From: Zygnema cylindricum
Taxonomy: Eukaryota > Streptophyta > Zygnematophyceae > Zygnematales > Zygnemataceae
Direction: 5' to 3'
NCBI GenBank assembly: GCA_037447655.1
Contig: JBBHKE010001578.1
Span: 271,727 to 335,726 of the forward strand
DNA: 64,000 nucleotides
This document shows positions 42,640-54,904 of this stretch, one piece after another. Both the position numbers and the translations under genes were made by a program. How positions within the stretch are numbered: the stretch's first letter is position 1; each line of letters begins with the position of its first letter. The notes beneath the pieces were generated by a model. That model had not been told where the DNA came from, searched no databases, and worked only from the letters and a program-made list of their open reading frames with translations.

Positions 42640-43576
42640 GAAAAGTAAGTCATACGTACAGATAATCATATTTTGCAAGTGGACAATAAATCACTTTGCG
42701 ACATTTATGATAAATGACGAATTCTTGGTACGGACACGATTGAAGTGGCACGATTTCACTTTGACAAAATGGTTCATGGTACATTTGAAGTGAGGACAGC
42801 GTGCGCCGATATATTTGGAGGTTCACACTATTTTAAGGACGCGATTCACGCCGGGACCACGAATGACTTAAGCACGACTTGTCGTTTACTTTATCACCAC
42901 ACATATTCAGGAGTTTTTGCACTCTACGACCACGGTTAGCTAGACTTATATGACCGATGCTGACTAAGCATCGGTAACACTTTTTGTACGGACATATATT
43001 TGTAAACACTTGAGAAACATATGTTTGTAGTTTAGCGCAGTTTAAAATAGTTTTTCACTATTCACTTAGTGACAGGTGTAGCTCTAGGATTAGTGCAGGA
43101 CTCAGTAGATTAAGCATAACTTGTAGGACTTAGATTATTTTTACCATCACAGTTAAGTTTATCAAAGTAATGGCAGACTGTTTTTCTGCAACTTTGACCT
43201 GATGGTGTGATCACCATGATTGCTGTTTTTGTATGAAACTTTGTGAAGATATTTGTTGACCTAAAAACTATATGTGTGTGTAGTTTAATTGTGTTTTGTC
43301 AATTCTGTAGATTTCTGTGGGAAGTCTACCCAGTTAGTTTGAGAAGCTGTCAGCTATTTTTGGGAAACTCTGGAGCTTATATCTTCTAGATCCCTTTGTG
43401 GATTTGCCTGGATTTTAAAGAGTTTACAGTGTATATACTATACTGCATTTTTGTGAAGTTTGAGATGATTTTGTTTTCTTTGAAGTAATCTGTGCTTTCT
43501 GAAACAGAGCTGTTTTGGGGTAGTCGATGGGTGTCTTTTGTGAGTATTCCATGGCTGAAATCGGCTATGGACAATA
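42640..43576 (+). repeat. Copia H 5' LTR (left end unclear)
   Basis: The body resembles G-type LTRs (TGCTGACTAAGC, TTTTTGTACGG, AGTTTAGCGCAG). It ends GGACAATA, where others end CA, directly before the PBS. The left boundary could not be fixed. Confidence 0.55.
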
Positions 43577-43849
43577 GGTTATAGGCCCACGCCCATGGCT
43601 ACCCATAATTGATGGATCTAACTATCACTACTGGAAGTGTGTGCTCGAGAGCTACTTTGAGGTAATGGAGCTAATAGATGTGGTGGATGGGACTTTGGCA
43701 GAAACATCAAGTGGATGGGAGAAGAACAACCGTGAGTGTCTAAGGGTTATCAAGAACTACTTGACAGAGAAACTGGTAATGACATACCTTAAGTTGAAAA
43801 ATGCAACTAAACTATGGAGTGTCTAGAATGTAGGTATCGAGAAACTTCC
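43527..43849 (+). pseudogene. Copia H Gag N-terminal fragment
   Basis: The ATG at 43527 lies in the LTR. The frame meets TAG exactly at the LTR/PBS junction (CAA-TAG where CAA-CAG is expected), then reads VIGPRPWLPIIDGSNYHYW and VMELIDVVDGTLAETSSGWE, EKLVMTYLKLKNATKLW. Truncated at 43849 by another LTR. Confidence 0.7.
43577..43589 (+). promoter_or_regulatory. Primer-binding site, element H
   Basis: GGTTATAGGCCCA, one mismatch to the B site, directly after the LTR. Confidence 0.75.
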
Positions 43850-44827
43850 TGTTGTAATTTTATAAATCTTTATTTCTGTAAATAGGGGTAAAAATAGCTT
43901 AGAATATTTTCTAAGTAGTCTACTGGAATACTTACCTTAATTCGTGTTACAGAGAAAAAAGTACAGTAGAGTGTATTGTACTTTTACAGGGACACCTGTC
44001 GGCAAAAAAATATATGCACGTTTTTCGGAGTGGCGCCGACAGTCAGCCACACGCATCACGCAGTTGACAATGTGATTCATCGTATCGGACGAACGCGATC
44101 TAAACCGGGTATTCAGGAAATATACGGTACAGTTTGACAGTACCATCATCGATTCAATTTTTTTCAACGGACGCAATTCACCTAGGACCACAAGCGTGAT
44201 TCATGAGGGACCACAAGCGTGATTCACGTAGGACCACAAGTGACGAAGCACTCAGGTGCTTTGTACTACACGACCACATTCGGTGAGTCTTTAGCGACTA
44301 CCGCTGACTAAGCATTTGGAACGTTTTGTATACGGTTGGAACGTTTGTGTACGGTTCAATATCTGTAAATATCTGAATAAAATTGTTTTGTAGTTTAGTG
44401 TAATAGAAAATAATATTCCATTAATTAAGTTTTTAGAAAATAATAATTAGGGTTTTGAGGTACATTGACGTACACGTAGGATGCTTTGTCGTTAGTCAAG
44501 ATAATAACCGTAGTAACGGTTACACAAATTAGTGTAGATTAGTAGATACACAGTGTGAGTATATAACTTAGGACTTAGCCAATTTGGTAGCATCTAGTTT
44601 TGGGAATATAATTTTCTAAAGGCAGTTTTTGGGAAACTTCCACAGAGCATATCTTATGGTTTACTATGTCATTTGACCTGCAATTTTGGGAATTGTCAGA
44701 TTACTCTATTGTGAATCACTCTAGCGAATTTGATTTATATTACGTTTTTGAGTCATATTTTGTGTCGGTTCAAAGTTGGCTGTTGAGTAGGTACTATGAT
44801 AGTTTCTGTTGCTTTTTATGTCTACTT
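43850..44827 (+). repeat. G/H-type LTR, 3' end lost
   Basis: It starts TGTTGTAATTTTATAAATC and runs through to TATGTCTACTT, where the next LTR begins (44828). It contains three 24-bp repeats of GGACCACAAGCGTGATTCA at about 44190-44250. Confidence 0.65.
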
Positions 44828-45302
44828 TGTTGAAATTGGAAATCTTTACTCAGTAGATAGAGCTGTGAGGAGGGATTAAGGACTTAGAATATTTTGGGAA
44901 ATGAAAACCTTTAATACTTACCTCAAATTGTGTTAGAGTAATAGAAGACTAAGAAAGTGTACTGTACGACCACTTGGTCACGCGTCAACAAGAAAAGGGT
45001 GTTGCACGTTTCACGGAGTACCGCCGACGACCAATTACACCTGTCGAGAGATTAACGAGCGGATTGATGAAATCGGACGAACGGAACACAAAGCGCATAT
45101 CTGGAAAAGTATGGTACGGTCAGCCAAGAAGGGTCGTTGATTGACATCGAATTGACGGACGTGATTTAGAAGGGACCACAAATGACGAATTACACTTGGA
45201 AGGTATCAAGTGCTTTGTACTACACGACAACAGTCAACAGGATGCTATGGACCACTGCTGACTAAGCGCCAGGAACATTTAATATACGTTCTTCTATTTG
45301 TA
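44828..45302 (+). repeat. G-type LTR, 5' half
   Basis: TGTTGAAATTGGAAATC start; aligns with 57537-58020. Broken at about 45302, where the F2 fragment follows. Confidence 0.75.
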
Positions 45303-46094
45303 AAAGTGTGGATTCTGCCTACTTTCTCAGGCTGTTTCTGAACCTTTGTGGATGCCTTTTGTGAATTTGGGTTTGATTTGTTATTGTGTAATTTATGTTG
45401 CCTTTGTTGACGTTTATTTGTGGTTTGTAAAAATCCGGTTATCTCGAACTCTCTACACATTTCCCTTGTTTCCATTGCTTGATTTTATTTTATCATTTTA
45501 TGCGATTCGTTATTAGTGTGTTGGAATCCGGTTATCTCGAATTCTGTGCAGATTTTTAACGTTTATTTCTTGTATTTTCTTGTTGCTATTTTTACTTGTT
45601 TGTTAGAATTCGGTTATTTTGGATTTTCCACCTATTTTCCTTGTTTGTTTTCTTGTTGTAATTTTTTGCAATCAGCGTGCTCGGATCTAGTTATCTCGGA
45701 TTCTACGCAGATTTTTATTATTGTCTTCTTGCATTTTTCTAGTTTTTTTTTCTTTATTCGAAATCCTATACCTAACTCCTGTAGACGCCCAGACCGTGGA
45801 GCCTAGTGGCTACCCATCGGCTTAGTATTCCTGTACTCTCAAATTATCATTCTCCTCTCTCTTGTTTTGTGTCTATCCGAACCAAAAAAAATAAATGGAT
45901 CTCTCTCTCGGCTTCCCACTCACCTTCGACCTTTTATCCTTTCCACTCGTTATTCCCATTTCACATTATCATATTTATTTTTGCTTTGTATTATAATTCT
46001 TTTGCTTGAGGATTTTCATTGCTCGTTTGTTCCACCTTTTCTGTACAGCTGGTTGGGTTGTATGTTTTTGGTTTGATTTGACACATACAGGACA
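45303..46094 (+). repeat. Solo LTR F2, right portion
   Basis: Corresponds to the last third to half of F1 (GTGGAGCCTAGTGGCTACCC, CATCGGCTTAGTA) and ends ACACATACAGGACA. TACC follows (46095-46098). It includes an internal tandem repeat of about 80 bp (about 45420-45740, with GGTTATCTCGAATTC-like cores). Confidence 0.6.
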
Positions 46095-47912
46095 TACCAG
46101 ATGCAACACCTGCTGTAGAACAAAACTCGGTACCAGCATCTACACAACTTCCTACACATGTGGAACGAGCAAATCCAGCATCTACACAACTTCCTACACA
46201 TGTGGAACGAGCAAATCCAGATCCAGTGTCGACACCTGCAACAGCTGAGACCAGGACAACAAATCGTAGGTTACCGACGATTTCAGCGTCAAAATTTCCG
46301 GGGGGAAGAAGAACCAGCAACCGTTTGGAAGCAAGCTCACATTTTGCTTTCTCTGCAGCTACAACAGAACCGTTAACAATTCTGGAGGCCTTATCATCAC
46401 AGGAGAGAAATCACTTGATCGACGCAGTAAACGACAAAATGTAGTCCATCATGGAGGCGCAAACGTGGGAGCTGGTGGATCTTCCTCGGAGAGAAAAGCC
46501 ATCGACAGCAAATGGGTGTTCAAAGTGAAACTCAACCCGGACAACACCATCGAAATGTACAAAACAAGACTTGTGGCCAAAGGTTACAATCAGAAAGAAG
46601 GTATTGATTTTGAGAAAACCTTCGCTCTGGTTGTCAGATTTCCCACTTTCACAATCTTACTAAGTTTGGCTACTATATAAAACATGGAAGTCCACCAAAT
46701 TATCGTTAAGACTGCTTTCCTGCATGGAGAGTTAGAGGAAACCTATAACATGAAACAACCAGAGATGTATGCAGAGAAAGGGTAAGAAAACCTAGTTTGT
46801 AAACTAATAAAATCGTTGTATGGGCTAAAACAAGCCCCCAGAAATTGGAACTTAAAACTAGATGAATTTCTCATAGGACTAGGATTTTAAAGGATTAGTT
46901 AAGATCATTCAGTGTATGTACTGAAATGGCAGGATGGGATTCTTTATATTGCTGTATATGTGGATGACTTGCTTTTAATAAGTAAGTATGTCGATGAAAT
47001 AAATCGAATTAAAGTTGCTTTAAGGTCAAGTTTCAAGATGAAGGACCTTGGTGAATCTAAGTATATCTTAGGAATACAGGTAGAGAGTGACAGAAACAAA
47101 AAACTCATTATGTTAACCCAAAACGAAGCAATAAGTAATATGCTGGAAAAATTTGAAATGAAAGATGTAAAAGGATGTGTAACTCCCGTGGAATTCAAAC
47201 AGAAGCTTTGATGGAAGTGAGTCAGACTTAGGCATAATGGTTAGTGAGAGCCTAGAGTCAGGGGAGGAAGAATTTATGGCTTCAAAGCCGTATAGACAAG
47301 TAGTGGGGAGTCTCATATACTTCATGAATTGTACGAGACCTGACATTGCAGCAGCTGTAGGAGTCCTAAGTACAAGTCTGAAATATCCTAAGGGGGCAGA
47401 CTGGGAAATTGCAAAAAGAGTTTTTAGATACCTTGCAGGCACTTGAGATCTTAAGCTAATACTTGGAGGAGGAGAAGTGAAAAGGTAGACTTGGAGTGTC
47501 GCCAGCAATGGGGATATGCCAAGCCAAAAATACAAAACCGGCTTCGTCCTAAAGATCGGAGATGGAACATGCTGATGGAGCAGCAAGCACCAGAAGTTAC
47601 AGCACAGTCTACAATGGAGTCAAAGTACATAGCAGCAGCTTCTGCACTCAAATAACTCCTATGTGTTAAGTCCATTTTGTGGGAACTTGGATACATGCAC
47701 ACAGGTCCACAAATTATTTGGTGTGACAACCAGGCAACCATTGCTATTGCTACTAACTCAAGTCATCATTTTAAGAGCAAGCACATAGATGTTAGACTTC
47801 ATTTTGTGAAAGAAAATGTGCTTACAAGAGTGTTAAAATTGTGTTATTTACCGGATGAGAAAATGGTTGCTGACATGTTTACCAAACCCCTTCCTGCTCC
47901 TATTTTAAAATA
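46095..47912 (+). pseudogene. Copia G0 Pol, 3' half (RT and RNase H)
   Basis: Plus strand, starting in the integrase-RT linker right after F2. The linker holds a 42-bp tandem duplication (46136-46219, ASTQLPTHVERANP twice). RT follows: [55 protein letters not shown]. RNase H has YRQVVGSLIYFMNCTRPDIA, and the end has KHIDVRLHFVKENV and ADMFTKPLPAPILK. Stops are at about 46443, 46678, 46783, 46890 and 47447. The 3' end fuses at about 47912 into the middle of a G-type LTR. Confidence 0.8.
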
Positions 47913-48381
47913 GTGTCGCACTATTCAGATTTAGAGAAATGGCAAATTTAGGTTTTGGAAGTACTCTTAGAATAGTAAGTATAGTTTTAGAACTTTGTCG
48001 TAGCATAGGACAGTACTGTAGTACAGTCACTTTGATTAGTGTGACCAGTAGATACTCACTATGAGTATATAGTTTAGGACTTAGGCAAATTGTGATTATC
48101 CAAGTCTTGAGATATTAAACAACTAAGGCAGTTTTTGTGAATCTGCAGTGTAAATATCTTATAGTTGACTGGATCAATTGACTTTAATATTTGAAGAGTG
48201 ATTCTACATTGTGTTTACTATTGTTATGCAGAATTTGAGTCTGCATAGATCATTGAGTTGCATTCTATTACATCTTGAAATTGGCTATTGAGTAGGGTGC
48301 TTGATAGCTTCTGTTTTAGATGTCTACTTCCACTACTACTGCTGCTGGCTCTCCTCCTGCTACTGTGGTTGTAGAACAATA
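47912..48381 (+). repeat. G1 LTR, 3' half, fused to G0 pol
   Basis: TATTTTAAAATAGTGTCGCACTATTCAG aligns (in two shorter blocks) with 58043-58576. The first half of the LTR is missing because pol of G0 joins here at a shared TATTTTAAAAT. It ends AACAATA before the PBS. Confidence 0.75.
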
Positions 48382-50723
48382 GGTTATGGGCCTTTCATCG
48401 AGAATTCCGATATTCAATGGCCAAAAGTATGCATACTGGGAAGCAATGGTTGAATCCACATTTGAAATTGCTGATTTATTGGGGGTTTTCGATCGTACTT
48501 TAGATGAAAAAGGTTCGAGCTGGGCGAAGAAAAACTCATTGGCGCAAAACAATCTGATCCTGTGCATCTCACAGAATCTAGTCATTTTTCGGCTCAAAGT
48601 GAAGAAAGCAAAAGAAATCTGGGAATCACTAAAAATTGTTTTTGAGAAATCTAATGTCTAGAAAGAACTTCTGATGGCTGGACAAATCAGGGACTATAAA
48701 TACTCCGGGGGGAGTATGGTGGAATATTGTGATAACTTTGGTGCTCTTATTGATGCACACTCATCAGCTGGTGGCTCATTTCCTGAGTTCCAGCAGACGG
48801 CTTTACTTTTTAGAGGACACCCTAGTAATATAAAAAGAGTGTTTGTTCAGCTAAAAACTCATGATAAGTCTAGCTTGACATTTTAGCTAGTATACAATCT
48901 GATCCTAAAAGAAGAAGCAACTACTATAATACTTCATGGAGAGAGAAAGGAAGAAGCTTTGAATAGAGATTTTGAAAGGAAAACTTTACTTAATCAGAAA
49001 AAAAATCAAGAGAGGAACCAGAATCTGAATCAGTATAACAATAGGCCAAATAGAAAGTCTACTACTTGCTTTTACTCCTTTGAAAAGGGACATGGATACA
49101 GGTACTGTTCGAAGCTAAAAAAGGCAAATGAAACAGGACTATATCGTCCAGGCTGGCAGCAAAGCCCATATCATAAATGCTTTGTTGGGACCTTTTCTCG
49201 GGGAACTGCTCTCTTCTCAGGTTGTGCAACTGAAGAAGATGATCCCTTCTCTTATGATAAAGGTGAAGAAGCAAAATTATTTGCAATGGCGGCACCTATG
49301 GAAGGTCAAAGAGATACAGGATGGATCATGGATACCGGAGCTTCGGCACACATGTGTTTGAACAAATCTAGTTTTTACAACTGAAGGTGACAACTCCGAA
49401 TAACATCTTCTATGCCTGCGGTATGAGTGTGCAAACTTCATCACAGGGTGATGTATCTTTAATGGTAGATGTGGGGGGAAATTCCGTAGAAAGAACTCTC
49501 CACCATGTGTTATATGTACGAGAGTTCAAAAAGAATCTATTTTCTACTTCTTTGGTAGAGAGCAAAGGCTTTGATGTAATCCTCAAAAGAGGAGGACAGG
49601 TTGTTAGCAAGCTAGGAAAAGTTGCATTGACAGGAACTAGAGATGTTAGTAAGATGTATATGATGGATATGGCTAAATACAAAGAAAATGATGTTCCCTA
49701 TTCCAGTGTATTCTATGTCAACGAGCTATGGCATAAGAGATTAGGCCATATTAATTATGATAGCTTACAAAAGATGGTTAACTCAGGAAAGGTTGAGGGT
49801 GTTTTTCTTACTTCTCAACCTACGAAATCATGTGATGGATGCTCACTTGGAAAAATCCATAGATTACCTTTTACACAGTAATCTAACCACAAATCGGACA
49901 AAGTTCTACAACTTATCTACTTAGATGTTCTCGTTCCATCACAAGTCCCATCTGCAAGAGGTGTCCACTATATGGTTACATTCAGTGAAGAAATTTCGAG
50001 GTTCACAAGAGTCTACTACATGCAGCACAAGAGTGAAGTGCTTACACACTTCAAGCACTACAAGGCATGGGCAAAAAAGCTGCATGGAGTTCAAATCCTG
50101 GCACTAAGATCGAACAACGGAGGAGAATATACTTCAAAGGAATTCGAACAATTTCACATCCAGGAAGGTATCAGTCATAACCTCATAGTTCCGTAGACAC
50201 CGAAATAGAATGGTGTATGTGAAAGACTAAATAGAACTGTAACTAAAAGTGCTAGATCTATGAGTGCAACAAAGGTTTAGACTTGAAATTCTGGGCTGAA
50301 GCACTCAATTGTGCGGTTTATATTAAGAACAGAATTGCATCTAGATTGGTTAAGACTACACCTTATGAAACTGGACAGGCATGAAATTGGATATAAGCCA
50401 CTTTAGAGTATTTGGCAGCAAATGTTTTTTCTTAGACACATCGTAGACTAGATGGAAAATGGAAGCAAAGGGTTTTCCTGGGATCTTTATGGGATATGAT
50501 GACAATACAAAGGGTTATAGGGTATATGACTTAGAGAAAAAAAAGGTATTGTTTGTAGAAATATACAGCTGAAGGATGAACAGGTTTCGGTTGATCTGTT
50601 TACAAACACCGAAAGTGAACAAACAGGAAAGGTACAGGAGTATGTGATCTTTTAGCACACTCAACCTGTTTATTTTCAGTCACAATCACCGGGTACAACT
50701 ACATCTCCACAAGTTCCTCTACC
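48320..50723 (+). pseudogene. Copia G1 Gag, protease and integrase
   Basis: In-LTR ATG at 48320, then TAG at 48380-48382 exactly on the LTR/PBS boundary. Gag continues VMGLSSRIPIFNGQKYAYW, YKYSGGSMVEYCDNF, knuckle-like CFYSFEKGHGYRYC (49062-49105), protease GWIMDTGASAHMC (about 49318-49356), integrase WHKRLGHINYD, CDGCSLGKIHRLPF, LRSNNGGEYTSKEF (Asp to Asn in the DNGG motif) and FMGYDDNTKGYRVYD. Stops occur at several Gln or Tyr positions, with a frameshift near 50270. The element is cut in the linker at 50723 by F3. RT and RNase H are missing. Confidence 0.8.
48382..48393 (+). promoter_or_regulatory. Primer-binding site, element G1
   Basis: GGTTATGGGCCT directly after the LTR. Confidence 0.75.
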
Positions 50724-51493
50724 TATCATGCCGCATCTTGTCGGCCACTTTCCTTATTAATATTTAGATTTTAGGATGAGCGGCCGCCACACTAATTTGT
50801 ATTTGGGCGTTATTATGGTTTCGCAGGTCTATACATTGCAAGTTTGACCGTCAATACATACCTACGTTGACCGTAATTTCCGCCGGCGACTAGTTAGACC
50901 GTACGACTTTCATTTCCCGGATTTCTTACTAACGATTCATTTTTGACTTCATGTCCGTACTTAAGTTTTTCTGTCGCAAATTTTGGCATGACACGACCAA
51001 CAATTTCATATATTTATTTTGATCGAAGCGACGCCTAGAATCTCGCGGGTATCTGGAAGATATATTTTCGCGCGAGCGGCGGCGTTCGTACTTTTGATTT
51101 CCATCGCAGGTTTTGGCGTGACGCAATGTACAATTTTGAGACACTTATTTTGCGACGTATGACTTTGGGATGTCTGTGATGCGACGTACGTTTTCAAATG
51201 TTGGTGACATGGCGTACGATTTTGAAACATTGGCGACGCAACGTGCAATTTCGAAATGTTGGCGACGCACGCTGATTTGTGTTTTTTAAGTCGTAAACCC
51301 ATGTAGGTTCACTCATTCACATGTAGTTAGGAAGGGTTTTAATCTGCGGATTGTGAATTTTGTAACGTAGGCATATGGTTCTGGTCGCTTATTGGTCAGG
51401 ACCCAAACTAGTCGTAAATTGTATAGTGAAATACTCTCACGTGATTGTTTAGTTAGCAAATGTCAGTAATTAGTACTTTGGCTATTTCGTTAG
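50724..51493 (+). repeat. Solo LTR F3, left portion
   Basis: Begins TATCATGCCGCATC (TG mutated to TA), preceded by TACC (50720-50723). It aligns with 39961-40750 of F1, for example GCGGCCGCCACACTAATT. It is interrupted by copia C2 and resumes at 57244. Confidence 0.65.
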
Positions 51494-52311
51494 TGTTGGT
51501 TTTGGAAACCTTTAGTCCTCTCTATATCTCGTGTGTGAGAAAGAGAGTCTAGACTTAGTCGGTTTTTGTGTACAAAATGAGTTGACGTAGACAAGATGTG
51601 GTGTGGTCTGTAACTCCAAAGGGAGTTCACAGATTTGGTACACTCTATGTACACGTGTCGGTCTGTGGGGAAGTCAAGCTTGGTTGAGTTAGTTGACAAA
51701 GTACATATTTACTTGAGGGAGCAGATTTACACATGGAGGTTCATCTTCGGTGATGAATGAATACGCGGACGGCGGACGGAGTTCGCCTTCATTTTTGGAA
51801 GAGAAATATTGACCGAGCCGTCATTTCAGCAGACTAACTTTGACTGCGTACTTTAGCAGTGTCTAGGGTTAAGGATTGATGTAAATACTTGTACGGTAGA
51901 TGGCGAGGTTTAGTTCTGATTAATGTTTAGTGTACCGACACACCACGGTAGTTGTGGCACGGTGTAGATCAGCTGTAGGTTCACTTTGTATATGTAGGAC
52001 TTAGAATATTTTGGAGTTAGGATTTCAGTGAATGGAAAACTGCGAAGCAGTTTTTATGTCTTTTTGAACTGCAAGATCATAGTGATCTTTTGGTAGAATC
52101 TTGTGAAATTCTGCATGTGAATTATTTGTTATATTTTTTACATTGTGGCAAATTTGCAGACTTATTGTGTGCCTGGTTTGCTTGGGGCTTCATTGTGAAG
52201 TCGGTCTTTTTGTGGTTTCCGTGAGAGTTTCCTCTTTTGTACTCTGAATATTATGGCAACGGCTGGTGCTTCTTCTTCCTCCTCTGCGTCACCGGTTGCC
52301 TCAAATCAACA
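51494..52311 (+). repeat. Copia C2 5' LTR
   Basis: TG...CA bounded. The Gag ATG is at 52253, 59 bases before the LTR end. Confidence 0.9.
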
Positions 52312-53255
52312 GGTCACGGGCCCTCCCTCACGGATCCCGGTGTTTAATGGCCAAAAATATTTCTATTGGGCGGATTTGACTAAGTCTTACCTTAAGCAAG
52401 TGAGATTGTATGATGTGATTTCCGGTGTTCTTCCGGATACGGATTCTGATTTTGAAAAGAAAAATGAGGATGCATTGCAAATTCTCAAACTACTCCTCTC
52501 CGAAGATGTGAACATTACATATATCAATATCTCTAAAGCATCTGATATATGGAAGGCCTTACGGGAGTCATATGTCCTAGCTAGTGAGCAGAATAAGGTT
52601 ATAACTGCTGGGAAAATTTGGGATTATAAGTATACCTGGGGTGATATGAACTCCTATTGTAATGGCTTGAAGATTTTGCTGTCGGAAAATGCATGTTCCG
52701 GGGGGAATTTTCCTCCCTATCATCAAGCTATGATTTTAATGAGAGGGCTTCCTGCTGAATATAAAGGAGCCGCGGAACAAATGAAAAGGTTGGAGAAGGC
52801 TAGATGGAATATAACCGTAGCTGAAGCTTACATTCTAGAGGAAGAGGCACTCAGATAGCATTGAATGGTGGAAAATCAGCGGTAGCGTACAATGCTCAGA
52901 CATATAGGCAGGCTGGATTTTCCGGAAATAGGAACTTTGCCCCTAATCCTAATTATAGGCAATATGATGGTGTGTCTATTGCTTCGGTCAAGGTCATGTT
53001 TTCCACCTGTGCCCAGCATTTATAAAAGCGTGTGAAACAGGAATTTACCGTGCGGGATGGAAGGTGCGATCGGAGGAACCACCTTCAAATGGGTTAGCAC
53101 CAAAATTGCCGGTGAAAAATGCGGCGTTCCTTGCATTTGATGAGACGCCACAAGACGAATCTTTGGGGGAAAAATATGATGTGGTCAGATTTCCGCAATC
53201 GGAAGACGATGATATCTTTGCCCTTGTAAAACATCTCATGGAGGGGCCTTAAGAG
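52253..53255 (+). pseudogene. Copia C2 Gag
   Basis: It starts in the LTR with a Ser/Ala-rich tract, crosses the PBS as NQQVTGPPSRIPVFNGQ, then YFYWADLTKSYLKQ, DIWKALRESYV, WGDMNSYCNGLKILLSENA and MILMRGLPAEYKGAAEQM. A frameshift near 52855 ends the 201-codon frame. The continuation (AYNAQTYRQAGFSGNRNFA, a CCHC-like CFYCGQGHVFHLCPAF region with an indel, and 53064-53252) leads to a TAA just before the protease. Knuckle decay would hamper RNA binding. Confidence 0.82.
52312..52324 (+). promoter_or_regulatory. Primer-binding site, element C2
   Basis: GGTCACGGGCCCT, diverged from GGTTATGGGCCCA at the TTAT position but in the same place and phase. Confidence 0.7.
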
Positions 53256-54904
53256 AATGGATGGATTATGGACTCTGGGTGCTCTTCCCACATGTGCGGC
53301 AACCAGGCTTACTTCAAAACCCTTACTCCGATTCCGACTCGTCGAATCTACTACGCGGATGATAACGGTGTGGAGGCTACGGCAAAGGGAAGCGTGGAGT
53401 TAGCATTTGACATTAATGGTCCGATTCTAAAGAGAACCTTACATGATGTTCTCTATATTCCAAAGTTTAAGAAAAAAATGTTTTCCACTTCTGTGGCTGA
53501 AATGAAAGGATTTGAAATTTTGCAAAAGAATAGGAAGAAGGTAGTAAGCAAAGATGGGAGAGTAGCTTTGGTAGGAACTAGAGGCCCAAACTTGTTGTAC
53601 CGGATGGACTTGGCTAATGAAATTGACTTTGCATACTCAAGTGTCGTTCCGGAAAATGTTTTGTGGCATAAGAGGCTCGGTCATGTTTATCACGAAAAAC
53701 TTGATAAAATGGTGAAACACAAAATGATAGATGGGGTCACATTAAGACAAAAATATTCTCATGTATGTGATGGTTGTGCTTTAGGGAAGCTTCACAAGCT
53801 GCCCCTACCTCAAACCGCGGATAACCGGGCTACGGATTTGCTGGGAATTATTCATTCGGACGTGTGGGGACCGTCTAAAGTCCCTTCCCTTAGTGGCAGC
53901 CGGTTTCTAGTTACATTTATGGATAACTTCTCGCGGTACAGCCGAGTTTACTTCATGAAGGAGAAGAGTGAAGTGTTCACTCACTTCAAGCATTTCCGGA
54001 CGTGGGCGGAAAAGCTTCACGGGAAGCCGATTCTCTCTCTTCGGTCCGACAACGGTGGGAATATATTTCGAATGCATTCTCGGATTATTTAAGAAAACAC
54101 GGCATATCTCGTCAGTTCACGGTTCCCTATACTCCGGAGCAAAACGGAGTATCCGAAAGACTTAACCGGACTTTAACGGAGAGTGCAAAATCTATGATGT
54201 TGGATAAAGGGATAGATTTCAAGTTTTGGGGTGAGGCTTTCTCTTGTGCATCTTATATAAGGAATAGAATAGAAACTAAGGCGGTAAAAGGGAAGACACC
54301 TTATGAAATGTGGACAGGAAAGAAACCCAATGTAAGTCACTTTCGGGTTTTTGGTAGTAAATGTTACATTTTGGATAATCTTCCTATTTTTAAGCTTCAT
54401 CCAAAATCTGTCCCGGGAATTTTTATGGGTTATGATGATGAGTCACTAGGCTATACAGTTTACAACCCAGACAGGAAAACTTTTCAGGTTGCTAGGAATA
54501 TTCAGGTTAAGGAAAAAAGTCGATCGGTCGATGTTTTTGGCATGACAGATTTTGAGAAAAATGCCAAAAATCAAGAATATGTAATTTTTGAAAATGTTCC
54601 TCTTTCCTCTTTCACAAGTTCTTTCTCTATTCCTACTCCGGTCATTCCGGTTGTTCAACCTGTACAGCAAGATCCTCCTCCTCCTCCTCCTCCTCCTCCT
54701 CCTTGGAGGCACCTTAGGGATCTAACAGTTCCAGCCTCAGATTTTCCGGGGGGAAGAAGGCAAAGCAGCAGGCTCGAGGTGAACCGGTGGAACATGCCCT
54801 ATTTTCTGCAACCACAATGGAGCCAGTCACCATACATCAAGCCTTTTCAGCCCCGGAAAAGGATCAATGGATCTCCGCGGCAAATGATGAAATGCTATCG
54901 ATAA
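53256..54904 (+). pseudogene. Copia C2 protease and integrase
   Basis: Protease GWIMDSGCSSHMCGN (about 53262-53306), then VELAFDINGPILKRTLHDVL. Integrase HHCC: WHKRLGHVYHEKL and CDGCALGKLHKLPL. Core: IHSDVWGPSKVPS, LRSDNGGN with a one-base shift near 54058, YTPEQNGVSERLNRTL and DFKFWGEAFSCASYIRN. Two overlapping frames (53268-54092 and 54002-54904) need one frameshift to join. The linker to RT has a run of 11 prolines encoded by a CCT repeat (54676-54704), then DFPGGRRQSSRLEV. Confidence 0.85.
54676..54704 (+). repeat. CCT microsatellite coding for polyproline
   Basis: About ten CCT units in the integrase-RT linker of C2, absent in the relatives here. Confidence 0.85.
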
